From contig VWYX01000341.1 in NCBI GenBank assembly GCA_013396525.1, forward strand, positions 712,921 through 776,920: a stretch of DNA of 64,000 nucleotides. The letters are read 5' to 3'. Shown one piece after another: positions 1 to 12,639 of this stretch; the stretch's first letter is position 1, and each line of letters opens with the position of its first letter. The position numbers and the translations under genes were made by a program. The notes beneath the pieces are model-generated. The model was not told the DNA's origin. It ran no database searches and worked only from the letters and a program-made list of their open reading frames with translations. Source of the stretch: Chaetorhynchus papuensis (taxonomy: Eukaryota; Chordata; Aves; Passeriformes; Rhipiduridae).

Positions 1-45
1 ATGTCACACTCTTGAAATTCTATTTAGTCTTATTTTTGAGAAAAT

Positions 46-300
46 AATTTTTAACAAGGACATCTTGTTTTGCCCCAGCATTTGAGAGACAGAATAAGAT
101 ATAAAGCAAGGAACTCCCAAGACACTCCAAGGGGCAGGCCCAAGAGTGGGTCACCAGGGCAACTACTCTCCTATTGTATGTCCCTGCTAGATAGACTAAT
201 TAACTAACCTTATAAAAATTGTAGAAATCCTACACCGCTCATGCACTTAGCTGTTTTTGTGCACCTGAACGCTTTCATTAAAAACTGCTCTTCATATTAC
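46..300 (+). repeat. Possible LTR fragment (unclassified endogenous retrovirus)
   Basis: This stretch has the order of parts expected of a retroviral LTR. A TATA-like TTATAAAAATTG lies at about 210-221, and about 70 bp downstream CATTAAAAACTGC could serve as a polyadenylation signal (ATTAAA). I cannot see matching TG...CA ends or a target-site duplication, so the edges are guesses. It could equally be unique AT-rich DNA. Confidence 0.28.
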
Positions 301-549
301 CACTTTGATATTGTTTGGAAAGTTTTTCTTTTGATTCCAGGCAACAGTTTCTGCTTTGATTGAAAATTAATATGTTGACACAAAATCCCACAAAGGATAT
401 GTTTTTCACCATCTACCAATCTCACATATCTACCAAATATTTCTGAGCAGCTTGGGAAGAGTGTCGACTGCTTATAATTCAGGGAAGATCTCAGACATAA
501 TCCTTGTTTTTCAGAGTCTGGGTAGAAGTGATTTTTTTCCCCAGTAATT

Positions 550-1087
550 TGTGAGTTTTCCCCCCACAACACAGCGGAGAGGTAAAAATGGCGGTGCAGA
601 CACCTGAGGGGAACTGAGCCCAGTGGAGCGTCAATGTGACCCAGCTTGGACAACTTACCTTTCCAGGGGGTTTGTTCATCACTGGAATTCATTGTTTTGG
701 GCTCGGGTGCGAGGCACTGTCTGCAGGAGTCCCTCACCTTCTTGTCTTTGTTCCCGACAGCCGTGTGGCGTCGCGTGTGGGAGCAGCCGCCATCTTACCT
801 CTGTCTGGGGAAGCCGCTGGGAGTCACCTGTGGGGAGCGTCCGCCATTTTGGTTTTGGTCCTGGCGGCAAACACCTTTTGGTGGGTAAAACTTCTTCGCA
901 TTTTGCACACTTTTGTTATTAATCTTGTGGTTGTTGCTGTGCGTTTCTTATTCCACTGCTTTGTGCTTTCAGTAAATTATTATCTCAACCCATAGTCTCT
1001 GCTTTTGTCCCTCCCTTACCAGAAGGGGCAGGGGTAGCAGACTGGCTTATTTCAAATTTAATTTCCTGCTGGTGTTAAACCACTACA
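550..1087 (+). mobile_element. ERVL-type solo LTR, degraded
   Basis: The 3' half resembles the LTR family of avian ERVL elements as I remember it: TTATCTCAACCCA near 979, then a CCTCCCTTACC / AGAAGGGGCAGGGG segment, and the end GGTGTTAAACCACTACA at 1071-1087. The 5' half (570-860) is more GC- and CpG-rich than its surroundings, as expected of U3/R. The right edge is well supported. The left edge is not: TGTGAG at 550 is only a candidate start and no target-site duplication is visible. No gag, pol or env sequence follows, so this looks like a solo LTR. Overlapping open frames of 80-119 codons inside it show no known domain. Confidence 0.62.
585..850. promoter_or_regulatory. Three YY1-type motifs inside the LTR
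   Basis: AAAATGGCGG lies at 585-594, GCCGCCATCTT at 786-796 and CCGCCATTTT at 841-850. All match the core of the YY1 binding site (AANATGGCGGC or its complement); the second is a full match. The first has the opposite orientation to the other two. Binding is inferred from sequence only. Confidence 0.4.
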
Positions 1088-2652
1088 CATGCACACACAC
1101 AAACTTCTGACTTTTTGGTACTGCTGTCTATGTATTCTTTGTCTTCAGACAAACTGGCTTGTACTTTTTTTGGTGTACCATGATCCTAACCTGTTTACTG
1201 TCATCATGCTTTTTAATGCCCGGTACTGAGGATTATGACTATGTCTAAAGACAGGGGTGTCCTCTGTACTGAAGCAGAAGTGTAGCTGATCAAGTTATTC
1301 CTTGCCCCATCCTTTCTTTCTGCTGTTTATTATTGAATTGACTGTCTTCTAGGCATTATTTCTCAGGCAGCTCCCTGAGCTGTGCCAGTAGCTCACACTG
1401 CCTTCAGTCACAATTCAGGCTAAACTAGCTGATTTTGTACTGAAGCAGGCTATAAACACTCATACAACCTCATAATGCAGGCTGGCTACAAAGACAGGCA
1501 GGGGCCCATAATGGATAGCTGGTAGGCAGAAAAATCTTAATCCACCACAAGCTATTTCCAAGGCGATTGTATGTCTGTATCATTGCATGTATATTATAGA
1601 TAGTCACAGAGACTATGGCCAGAACTACAAAGCATTTTAAAGGGAAGCAAAGTTCCAATCCATCTCTTAAATCACAACCTGTGTGGCTTCCTTAAAGACA
1701 CACAGGGAATCTGTGATGGAACAGGAAATTGAATTAAGCTTCCCAGGCAGCAAGTCTAAATTGCGTTTTTTTTCAAAGTTGGAAGTCAAGTTAGAAAAAC
1801 AATTTGCAACTAAGCAATGCACAGCAGTGGAATAGGAAAGAAAAGTTTTGGTTTATTTAAAGTATAGAACTTTTGTGAACTGCAGGTGTTACAGATCAAC
1901 ACTTTAATGGGAGCCACATGCATTGCATCCTTGATGTCTGACTCCAAACTTGGGTTAAGAGATAAAATTGTTTTGACATCTAAGGAGGACATGATGTTCT
2001 TTCTGAATATAGATCAAGCTGTCTGTGACATGTAAATGAAACTCTTCTGAGTATTTTTTTTTTAAAGAAATGTGATCAAAAAGAAAAGGTAGAGAATTTT
2101 TCATGCCTATGTGCTATTCTGGGAGTCCAGTTCTAATTACAGAGTCTCTTTGGACAATGGCAATGTTTTAATCTTGTTTTGCTGAAACACTTAAGCATGT
2201 ACTTAGGTAAGGCTGTTTTCAGAACTGCATGTAAGTAATATTTAGATCACAATGCTTTTCCCTGGTGCTGACTGTAATTTCCATTCATTGATTCTGCCAG
2301 CCTTGTCTGGTCTAGTTTTTGGAAGTTGTTTACATATATATTCATATACCTTACCATTAGTGTACACTGTTTTTTCCCTTGTCTGCTTAAATGTGTGTCA
2401 GAGACCTCCTGTATGTCTGAAGAAATATTTCTAAACTGGTTTCACACTGCTTCTATGAATTTCAATTTTTCTATTTTTCTTTTCACTCTGTTCTTTCATC
2501 TAAAGAAAAATCTTTCTGTACTCTGAAATTTTGTATTGGAGACAGCTATCCTAAACTCTATAAGGAAAGAGAAGATGACATGTCATGCAAATGGACCCAG
2601 ACTCCACTTTTTTTCAACAAACAGGACATTCCCTTAAAGGCGCTGCCACTTC
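1088..2652. other. Intergenic or intronic DNA, no gene seen
   Basis: It begins with a short CA run just after the LTR end and contains a T10 tract near 2056. Open frames on both strands are 60-66 codons and show no domain. I see no RNA gene or recognisable repeat. Confidence 0.6.
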
Positions 2653-2808
2653 ACAGAATCACAGAATCAAAGAGTCATGGAATTGTTTAGGTTGCAAAAC
2701 CTGAGATCATTGAGTTCAATCATTACCTGATCACTGCCAAGGCTACCACTAAACCATAACTCTTAGTGACCCATCTACATGTTTTGAACACTTACAGGGA
2801 TGGTCTCA
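2653..2808 (-). mobile_element. CR1 LINE 3' fragment, minus strand
   Basis: The start, CACAGAATCACAGAATCA, is the reverse complement of the CR1 terminal TGATTCTGTG repeats. It is followed by degenerate matches to the CR1 3' UTR: AGATCATTGAGTTCAA, CCACTAAACCATAACTC and ACATGTTTTGAACACTTAC. Similarity fades after GGGATGGT at about 2808. Only the 3' end is present, the usual outcome of 5'-truncated insertion. It is clearly old and carries many substitutions. Confidence 0.88.
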
Positions 2809-4196
2809 GGCTCTACAAACCTCTGCAGAGCTGTGTGATGTTCTGTCTCTGTGCTCTCTCTTCCTTTCAGATCAGAATGGTTTGCTTTCCACCTTTAGCT
2901 TCTGTGATAATGTGCCCCTTCTTCTCAGTGTCAAGCTCTGTCTCATGCTGTTGCACAGGCTGTCTCCCCCTTATTCACTATATGGTCCTGTCCATGTTTC
3001 TTCCCCTCTATTGCAACAATCTCTAACTGCACGGAAGTCATGGACTCAGACGCTCACATCTACTTCACTGCATTCTCTCTTTGTCTCATGCAAATCCCTA
3101 CATATTCAGCATTTATGTATTTTCCCTTGTCCGCACAAAACAAGTATTTATTTACACAGAAGCCACATGGAGGACGTTTGCCAAAGATTTTGTATGCATC
3201 CACTAATCCAGTTTCACATGAAACAGAGTGCAAGAAGTAGCAGCATGGGAAGTTTTGTTTTGAAGAGGTCTTGTAACTCTTCCATTCATAGTTTGGTGGT
3301 ACCATCCTTGGGAATGTGTCCTTGATTCAGAATGCCATGCGTAGAGAGAAGCACCTGATTTTGTGGTTCTTCATGGAGGAGAGGATGGAGCATGGACAAA
3401 TGCCAGACCTGGTGAGACAGAGATGCTTGATTTGATAGGTACCTTCCAGGTGATCCAGAAAAAGAAGTATCTGTGTCCTGTTCTTCTGAGTCTTGATGCT
3501 GTGGTTTTTCTATGAGTAGCTGGCATCTAATTCCTGGCGCACTGTGTTTTCTGCGGCTTTCTTTTCTTTTTCTTTTCTGTCCCACTTACAAGGGAGCTAC
3601 AAAAGCTCCCACAGGATGTTCCAGATGTTCTGAAACAAATGCAGAGGGATGCACAACATTCAACATTTAACAAAGATCTGTTTTGCCTTCAAATTTCTGT
3701 TTAAAGAAGCAACAAACCCTTAAAACACGACTGCCATGCTCATTATTCTCAGCTTTCCCTCAGGCACATGCTGTGTGGGTGGGAAAATTACATCTCATAG
3801 TCTGATGCTGGCTACTTTCTTTCTCTCCCTTAGCTTGCCTCCATCCTTTTTCAGGGTTTTATCAGACCGAGGTGATAAATCAGGTGGAATGATCCTGCCA
3901 TCAGCTTTACTCTGGAAATCTAAATTGGGACAAGGAGAGAGATAGTGTTCGTGGAGAAAGCACCAGTGATCATGGAGATTGCAATAATAGACTCCTTATT
4001 CTGTGCGGGCAAAGTGTCTTCCAGAATTGATATAATGTGCCATTGTGCACCCCTCAAAGCATCTAAAAACCCTGGCTAATGAGGAGATTATGATTTACAC
4101 TGTCTTCTCTTTGTTCCTTTGACAGCCTGCTAAGTGCATAGCTATGCTCATGGCATTCAGGGCAGTCTGACCCACTCATGCTAAATCAGTAGATGA
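2809..4196. other. Unannotated DNA between two CR1 pieces
   Basis: The longest open frame is 147 codons (2882-3325, plus strand). It is Ser/Leu/His-rich, lacks a recognisable domain and is overlapped by open frames in other phases, so I read it as chance. A pyrimidine-rich run lies near 3554-3580. Nothing else is recognised. Confidence 0.55.
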
Positions 4197-4483
4197 CACC
4201 TTCTCCAGGTAACAAGTGACAGGATAAAAAAATGCCCTCATGTTGCACCAGTGGAGTTTTAGTTGGATACTAGGAGAAATCCCTTCACTGAAAGGCTCGT
4301 CAAGTATTGAAACAGACTGCTCAGAGATGTGACGGAATCACCATTTCTTGGAAATTTAAAAAAATGTCTAGTTGTAGCAGCTGGGGACATGGTTTAGTGG
4401 TGAAGTGTTAGATTAATGGTTGGACTTGATGATCTTGAAGGTCTTTTCCAACCTTAACACTTCTATGATTCTATGACTCTATG
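4197..4483 (+). mobile_element. CR1 LINE 3' end with decayed ORF2 C-terminus
   Basis: CCAGGTAACAAGTGACAGGA at about 4206 matches the CR1 ORF2 segment coding QVTSDR. Next come TTGCACCAGTGGAG and the usual C-terminal coding block, in which NRLLRDVTESPFLG and GDMV are readable. The frame is broken: TAG interrupts it near 4259, and TGA at 4308-4310 replaces the Trp of the conserved HWNRLP-like motif. The 3' UTR (GTTGGACTTGATGATCTTGAAGG...) and the terminal TTCTATGATTCTATG repeats are intact to about 4483. This is a dead, 5'-truncated copy. Confidence 0.93.
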
Positions 4484-5172
4484 AGTGGAGAATAAGAGAG
4501 ATCAAGGCTTCAGTCTGTCCATGAAATGGAGAGCTCTGCTGATGTTTGCAACAACTTTGTGATGTGCAAGTTCGTGCTAAGGTAAGGAATAGACAGAGAT
4601 GCATCTGGGATCAGAAAATGTTTGATGTTGGCAGCTTTAAGCTCCATCTTTGGACTTTCAAAAAAGGAGAAGGTATGGACTAGGTTTGTATCCTATGCTC
4701 TCCTCTTCAGATGATGAGGTCATGGACTGTCTAAGATACCTGTAATTTATTTAACATTCTGCTGCTGTTGGGCATATCCTCCTCTTTTACTTTCTGCATC
4801 TGCAAACAGGCAAGTCTGGGAGGTGAACACCATTATATAAATGACCAAGGATAACTTCTGTGAATCTGTGTCTTTTACAGGAGGCAGACTCCACAAGGAA
4901 ACAGCTAGGGAAAGTCAGCAGATATCACCAGTCCTAAATCCTCTTTGAATATCTTGCAGCTGAATTTTTGGACTAAAATAAGGTGAGGTTTCCTTTTATT
5001 TGCTTTTCTGGCATTTAGATTTCATAAGCATAATTTTTTTTCTTCTCTTGTTTGAAAGCTAGCTAAGATGACAAGAAACCAGAGTATGAGACTTACAAAA
5101 TCTTGAAACTGGGCAGTGCAATATTCGGCATTAATGTCACTCTTTTGACTGGGGACGAGGCAGCTTTTATGT
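4484..5172. other. Unannotated DNA
   Basis: No gene, RNA or repeat is recognised. It runs from the CR1 end to the start of the A/C-rich tract. Confidence 0.55.
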
Positions 5173-5346
5173 AAAAAAAAAAAAACCAAACCAAACCAGA
5201 ACCAAAACCAACAAAAAAACCCCAACACCACCACAAAAACCTGACCAAACAAAAAAACCCCAAAGAACAACAACAACAACAAAACAACAAAAAACCAAAA
5301 ACAACAAAAAAGCAAACAAAAAACCAAAACAACAACAAAACAAAAC
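5173..5346 (+). repeat. A/C-only low-complexity tract, about 174 bp
   Basis: It starts with A13 at 5173-5185 and continues with irregular CCAAA, ACCAAAAC, AACAACAAC and AAAAACCCC units. G and T are almost absent from the plus strand. The complementary strand gives long chance frames rich in Phe, Val, Cys and Leu that should not be called genes. The tract may have grown from the A-tail of an inserted retrosequence, although no retrosequence body is recognisable upstream. Confidence 0.9.
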
Positions 5347-8302
5347 TCAGATACCAGGAGAAGTATGTCTGATAGGAGAATAAGAAGCAAGGACCCTCAG
5401 GATAGCCATCATCTCCGAAGAATTTTGTTCTTGTTCCTGCTTAGCTCAAGCCAAATCAATGTAAGGGTTTTGTCCCAATTCCAATTAGTCCATCATAGAT
5501 CAGTATACCTGGAAAGTCCTAAAAAGATCTGTGCAGTTATTTCAGGAGAATGAGCAGCCCCTATTTCTGTTCAGTTAAATGTCAGCTGAACATACCTGGC
5601 ACTTTGCAAGAATTGCCTTCCTGAAAAAGATGAAGGCTGACTCTGACAGAGAAGTAGAGGGTGAGAATGGAGAGATGCAAGCAGCTGAATCTCTTATATG
5701 TTCCTGAGCATCATTAAAAGTAAGGGTGACTGGGGAATGTAAATGTAAAAGACACCTAGGTCAAAACTTCAAGTGTGATTTTGGTGCAGCATCTCTAGCT
5801 ACATTAGTTGGATATAGTCTAAAACAGAAGAATCTGAAAAGTATTTACAACATCCCGAAGCTATTTTGACATCTGTTCATTTGGATGTTTTAGTTTTGCA
5901 CTGAGGGGATAAGGGCAGAATAATTCCTGCTTGAACTTTACTCACTGGAAAAGTAAAATCATTGCTTTTGCCAATAAGAAAGAATAACTTTGAACAAGTT
6001 CTGGCCAAGTTCATATCAAAGGTGCTGAACTCTTCTCTTTGAAGATATATCATGTAGCAGAGATCATTTTGTACTGCATGCTGATATTTCCTCCAAATTA
6101 ACTTAAACTGGCATTCTGCCTCAAAAGCTGAAAAATATTAAACCTGACACTCTACTTGTTTGTTCTCCATTCAGAATGTCTACATCTACCCCTTTTGTGA
6201 CTTTTCTGTTGCTGCTGGGTTTCCACTCAGATTGTTAGATGTCCTTTCTCACTATTCTCAAAATCTCTGCTGGCCCCCAAGTGACTCCTACACTGTGACT
6301 CATGGACCTCTTTCATCAGGAGGCAAACTAATGGTCTCCTTCAACACATGCTGGATGTGTTCTGCACAGCTCCAGGGTTTCTGCTGCTGCTAATGAGATT
6401 TTTCTGGAGGGTTGTGAAATATCATTAAGGAATGGTTTCTGAAAGCCCAATATTAGTTTTTCAGTGTTTAACCAGGGGTGCCTCCTCACTGCTTAATGCT
6501 AATAATGGCAGAGATGGTTTCTTTGGTAGCAGGGTGCTTAAGGATCAGCTCACTGGTGTCAGCACACAGGTCCATCTGCTAGACTGGGTGTTTTTGAACT
6601 TTTGGAATGATGAAAAAAGGAACAATGCTTGTAGGCTTATAGCAAGGTGAGTTGTGGAGCTGAGTGCTAAGTGAAAGATTTGTCACAAGCTAATAGTATA
6701 ATCTGGCTGCACACAGAGGGAATTCCTACCTCAGTCAGGTACCCAGTCCAGTGAAGAGGACAGAGAGAATTACCAGAAACACTTTGAGACAGATCCCTGT
6801 CCTTGAAGACAAAGAGGATGGTACTAGGTGGTGGTGGGCTGAGGAAATGAAAACTGTCCTAGGGAGACAGCCCTGTTGGCTACTGGTTGTGGGGTTGGTT
6901 AGGGAATGGGAATCATAGGGAAGAGAACATTGGGATAAGACTTGTGGATAGTGCTAAAAGAGCTATTGGGCAGAGAACACATAAGAATTTGGGAAAGAGA
7001 AAGGGAAAGCTCCCTGAGTTGCTATTTTTTTGTCACAAAGGATTCAAGAAGATTGTGGATAAATACTTGACCAAAGGAAAAGGTACATGTAGTGCAGAGA
7101 GACAGAAAAATGTGTAATTAGACATTCTTCAGTTGGTCTAGACAATATCCATTACTCCCAGTCCAGAGCTGACAGAGGCCTTAGGTTTCCCTACTTGCTA
7201 CTTTGGAAGATAGCATGACAACCCTTAAGTCAGGGAACAGGGAATGCTGAGATACAGGGTTTAAACACCACTGAAGCAGCTAGAAAATTGAAGAAAGTCA
7301 GTGGATTATTGTGTCCAAGACTTCCTTTTATCTAGAAAGGAGAGAAGCTGAAAGACATCAGTGATGGGGCATGCTTCATAGATTTTGCAGGAGCAGGAGA
7401 AATGATGACCCTGATGGGGACACTGTGCCTTTAAAAGGACCTTGGCAGAAAAGAAATGCATTTGAGTTCAAGAGGAAGCTTGGGTTCTGACATGCTGATC
7501 TATTAAGCTTCAAAAACAGGTACGCAGGTCACAGAGCTCGCCTGGAACAGTGGCAGAACTGTCCAAAGGCTTGATGCCAAGGGATTTCTGAATACCACAT
7601 CTGAAACAAAGCAAAGAAGTGTCCTTCTTTGTGAAGTGCAGCAGGCAAAATCACTGCAGAGCTAAAACACTGAAATTGCACATGAAAGCTACAAGAAGTT
7701 TGAATTCTGCTCTGCTTTACAAAACGGGTGGGAAAAAGCTGATAAAATTTACATGGTTTCTGTATTTTTGACTGCTGTCAAACATTTATTGGTTCTAAAA
7801 TTTTAGTTGAAGAGATGGCTAATTATTAAACTGTAACAAAGATGTATATTTTCTCATATTAAAAATAAAATGGATAACTGTATGTTTTACCTAAAAATAC
7901 AACATACAGTTGAAAGATTTCAAGAGGATCCAGGGTCAGAGTGCTATTTTAATAGTTTCTGGGAATTAATGATGTTCCTGTTAAGATACCAGATCGTAAT
8001 TATCTAATAACAGGGATAAATGTATGAACAATCATACTGGCAACGGCAGGAGGGCAGAATAGTTGCACATGAGGATGTCTTTAGGGTACAGAGAAGCTCT
8101 GAGTGTAGGTTAGAGTTGAAGGATCCCAAATGCCCCATCATTATTGGTCTTGAGACTGTTTTCTCTCCTCCTGCAAAGCCAAACTATCCTGGAAGGGTTT
8201 TAAACTCAGGTGAGCAGAACTGCTGACAGAAACGCTATATTCATATTAGCCAAGGGAGGAATAAGTCTCTTCTTGGGGATTTACACCTGCACATAAAGCA
8301 AA
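5347..8302. other. Unannotated DNA
   Basis: Scattered open frames of 60-77 codons only. No CR1, LTR, tRNA-like or other RNA gene is seen. Confidence 0.55.
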
Positions 8303-8320
8303 TTTCCATTAAAATGGAAA
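8303..8320. repeat. Small perfect inverted repeat
   Basis: Arms TTTCCATT and AATGGAAA flank a 2-nt spacer. This is within the range expected by chance in AT-rich DNA; no function is assigned. Confidence 0.5.
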
Positions 8321-11300
8321 CACTTCCCATCACTTAGAGATCTTCTTTCTTGCTAGCATCAAATATTTTCTTGTCTGGTTGCTGTGTCTGCTCTGTTTCT
8401 GGCCTGGATTTCTCAGGGCACTTACATTTGCCTACATTTAATTCTTGCCTTAGGGTATGGTTTTGGCAAACTGTCAGTTGGCATGTGTCGAGAAGTCAGG
8501 GCATTTCCCTGGGAAACGTACTCTCCAGTAAAATCTGTTCCACACTGATAACATTTGGATCTGAGGAAAAACAGCAGAAAAGTATGGCCAAGGGCCTTTG
8601 GCAGCTTCAGAGAGAGCCAGAGTTCCTGCCTACAGCTGCTCAAAAAAGCCTAAATTAACTAGAAAAGAGGGAGCCTTTCTGGAAGCCATTAGCCTTGGAA
8701 GAAAGCTAAAGCAGCAAGATATGCAGAGGTAGTTTGAAATCATCACCTGCAAGCCTGCAAGGACAGAAGAGGTAGGAGGTGAGGCAGTTGCCACAGGGAA
8801 ACTCATCTTTAGCCTGGCTACATGAATCAGCAATTTGAGAGTGCCGCTGTGTGTGCACAACAGAGTAGGGATGCAAATGTAACGGGCAGAGAGGGGGCTG
8901 GAGAAGCTGAATTGTTTGGAGACCCTTTCCATAACTCCATGGGTGAGCAAAGCTGAGTCTGCCTTCAGCAAGTCTTCCTGTGAGTGGCAGATCAAAAGCG
9001 ATCTGGTTACCCATAAAACTTTCTGGATTGGTTTCTAAAGGTGTGAAGGTCAATTTTCTTTAGAAATTACACCCTTCATGTTTCTCTCCTTTCTGGATAC
9101 TAACAATATATTTCTCTTCAAGACTATCAACAGCAGTTTAAATGATCTTAAAATATTTCAGGTGAATGTTCCTCTGGTAATTTAGCTGAAATCAGCCAGA
9201 GTTCAGAAGTTAGACATGCTAGATGCATGGGGAGAATAAACAAGTTAACATGCTGTGTGCAATTGCATAAGTATGGTTGTCTTTTCACTTCAGAAAGCAG
9301 CCTAAAGGCTGTTTGTTGGCAGATGAAAGACAGACAGTGATTGTCACCACTGCTGCTCAGGATGAAGTCCTGGAAACAGTTAAGTGTGGCTATTAGAATA
9401 AGCAGCCTGTGACAAGACACAGCCTGTTTATTTCAGCAGTGTAGGACACAGCTTGCAGAGGTGAGGTACATGACTCCCAAGGTCATATAGAGAAACAACG
9501 TAACTACAAGAAGTTACACATATTGTTTACTTAGTAGTGAGCTCTACTTTACCAGTAGAAAGTCCAAGAAAGGGGCCAGAGACACCTTTATCCAGGGCTC
9601 AAAATCAATGATACTGAAGAAACACAGATGATGTTTTCTGTCTTCATCTCTTTCTTTTACTTGCTGCCCTTTCATCACCAGCTAAATTGTGTTTCTCTGT
9701 TCTCTGTGTTTAGATATTGCAAATATTTGAGAATTTAAAGGGGCTCTGTGAGTAGGGAGCTCAACTGAAGATACTATTCACAATTTATTTTTTCTCAGAT
9801 TAGAGTATTTAATATCAGTCTCTTAGGACAAGGGAAAAGGCTGTGTGCAGTCCCAGTCCAAACTGGCTCAGTTGAGTAGTTAAGTATATATTTTAGGCCT
9901 ATGGTGGTTAATGGGTAAAACCCACTGGAAGTAAAATTTAGCCCATGGCTAAATGGCAGTGGGAGTAAGAATTGTATGCCTGAAAAACCAGGACTTTCGT
10001 GCTGATGATAAACATACAAATTCTTTAGAACTCCACAACTAAATCAATATCTAGTCATCCTGTATCTTTATGATAGTTGATTTGGAGAAAATAAGACCTT
10101 TCTTTATAATACACTTACCTTTTCCCTAAAGATACAGGTAGTTCAAAAATAAAGAAAATAAGAAAATAAGAATAAGAAAAAAATTTCTGGCTTTTTGAGG
10201 CTTTTTGGTTTTGCTAGATTCAGCTTAACCATCCTGCAATAGGTGGAAGCTTATTGAGTTATTTCTGAATACAGTTTAGAAGTTGTAGCTAAAATGGTTT
10301 TTTGTAGGAGTATTAATGAAAATTCCATGTAATTTGAAAGGCTGAAAAGTTCAACAGGCTCAGCTGGTAAAGTCATTATTCTGGGGAGAAGAAAATGAAA
10401 AATGTGTAATAAATTCTGAACCATCTCTTTGAGGCAGAAGATGTTCCCTAAAGTGCTATGACCATTGCCCAGAAGTGGCACTCAGTTCCCTATGATTGCT
10501 TTTCCTAAGGCTTTGCACAGTAGTGTGGGGAGTGGATGCTCATTTTGAGGGCAGCCAAATTACTTCTAAACTGCATCATGAGGCCTTTCTTTCAATTAAA
10601 GCATTTTAGCATGTCATGGGAGGGCTTTTCCCCACGGCCTGCGGATGGGGCTCACTGCCCAGGCAGCCCCAGCCTGCCACATCTCTCAGTGCTTTTCCAG
10701 AGACTATTGCTTCTCTCCAGGGAGTGCGTTGAGGGCTGGTAATGTTTCTTTCCCTCAAAGAGCACAACAGTGAACCCCTAGGGCCCAGCAGGAGCCAAAT
10801 GCCCAAGCCTGTTAGCAGTGTTCAGCAGCACGAGGCCTGGCTGTATACATGTACAACCATAAACTGTTGGCTTTTGAATGGAAAACATAACAAAGGCAAT
10901 GGGAAAACAGAACAGGCTGGCTCGAGGGGCATCATCCCATTACTCTAGACTCCAAGGCACTTATCAAAATCAAGTGTGTGTTGCAAACATGTAAGCATAG
11001 AGCGTGTGAATACACATTATGCAGACACAGAAATACGTCAGCTGCAACAAATGATCTTATAAGTCTCTGTAACTGCTAGGAAACTGGATGATGAAGCCCC
11101 TCACATGTGTCTGAGTTTTGCCCAGGGGACCACCGACTGACTAATGAACTTGTCAGTAATGCTGGCAGAGCTTTAGAATTACAGCAGAGTGAGAGTTCCC
11201 ATCCAGAATGCTGTAATGAGAATGTTTTGTGCTGGCTGGATAATACCTGTATGGATCACTCCTTTTATTTCTGTGCCCTTTGCAGCCTTTCGTGTTGATC

Positions 11301-12639
11301 AAAAATCTTGTATCTTCAAAATTGCCCACCAGACAGGCCCTATTAACTTTTTTCTCTTGCAAAGTCCCTTTATGGATGAAGACAGTTCAGGCTGCATTGG
11401 GGGTTCAGTGTAGATCTTTCACCTTGCAAATTGCTTTAGCTGATGTCAGTTGCTGCATTTCAAAACAAGTGTCATGTTCTCAGTATTGTCTGTAAGTTTT
11501 ATACCATACTTCCCTCCCATGCCCAGGGTAGGCCCATGAATTCTGTTCTCCAATATCCTCCTGCTGCCTAGCAAATTATCATTTATTTTACTACTCATGA
11601 GACAAATCTCTATTTAATGGCTGTTTCCTGGTGAAAGCAACTGTTTTGTCAGCAATTCAGTGGCAGAAACCTCTTCCTGGGACAAAAGTCCTTGACTTAT
11701 ACATTTTAAAATACCTATTCTGAAGACAGTGGAAATTCTGTTGTATATAAGTCACATGATATATTTTCCTATGAGAGAGGGAAAGCAAACCAAAATTAAT
11801 TTATTAAATACAGATTATGAGAAAAGGTAGACTTTGTAAGGAAGCGCTGCAGCTGGCAGGTATCTTGTAATTGCCATTCAATAGAGGCCCCCTATGTTTT
11901 CAACACTGCTGCCCTGTGCTGACAGGTTCAAAGGTGCAGTGGTATCTTAATCATAGGCACCAGTGGGCAGCCACAAACACAGGAAGGCAGATGGCACTGC
12001 AAAGCCTGCCTCTGTTTGAAGCTAGAACGAAGCTGAATCCCTGCTCAGAAAACCTATTTATTCTGTCTTCGTTATGGGACTGAATCACAAAGCTCTACCC
12101 CTGGGTCCCTGTTGCTGCCTGAAATCAGTGTGTCACCAGGAGAAGTCCTGTCTCTCATGACAACTGTCATCTTGACCGGCACACTGCAAATTGAACTAGG
12201 GAATCACTGCCCCTAAACCCACAAGTTACCACAGCTTGTGTTGGCACATCAGCACCACGCAGGTCCGTGTCCTGAGAGGAGCTGTGTGCTCTGTAATCCC
12301 CCTCTGAGCCAGGGGCTGCAGAATCTACAAGGAAATGTTTTATTTCACACAGTGTCAGGGAAGCTGGGAAAATAGCTGGGAAAAGGTCAACTCTGAAAAG
12401 ATGCTTTTACAGACTCAGGCTCGCAAATGTTGAAGGAACTGCACAGTCTGAGACACTGAATTGTCCGAGGTTCCATTTGTACTTTTAAAGGTACTGGCTC
12501 TGTGGGAGGTGTGAGTTCATTCAGCTGGTCACTGCACAGCCTGCAGCATGTTTGAACTCCTGCTCTGAAGTGTCCTGCAGATACCTGGACAGAGGGGCTG
12601 TACTGGGAAACGTCAGTCCTGTCTAAAATAGGAAGAAAA
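8321..12639. other. Unannotated DNA
   Basis: Overlapping open frames of 60-121 codons occur on both strands (for example 8630-8995 minus), none with a known domain. An imperfect GAAAATAA-type repeat lies at about 10151-10183. I see no gene or mobile element. Confidence 0.5.

Noticed and set aside
5022..5390. Long minus-strand frames rich in Phe, Val, Cys and Leu
   Set aside because: They are translations of the A/C-only low-complexity tract, not genes.
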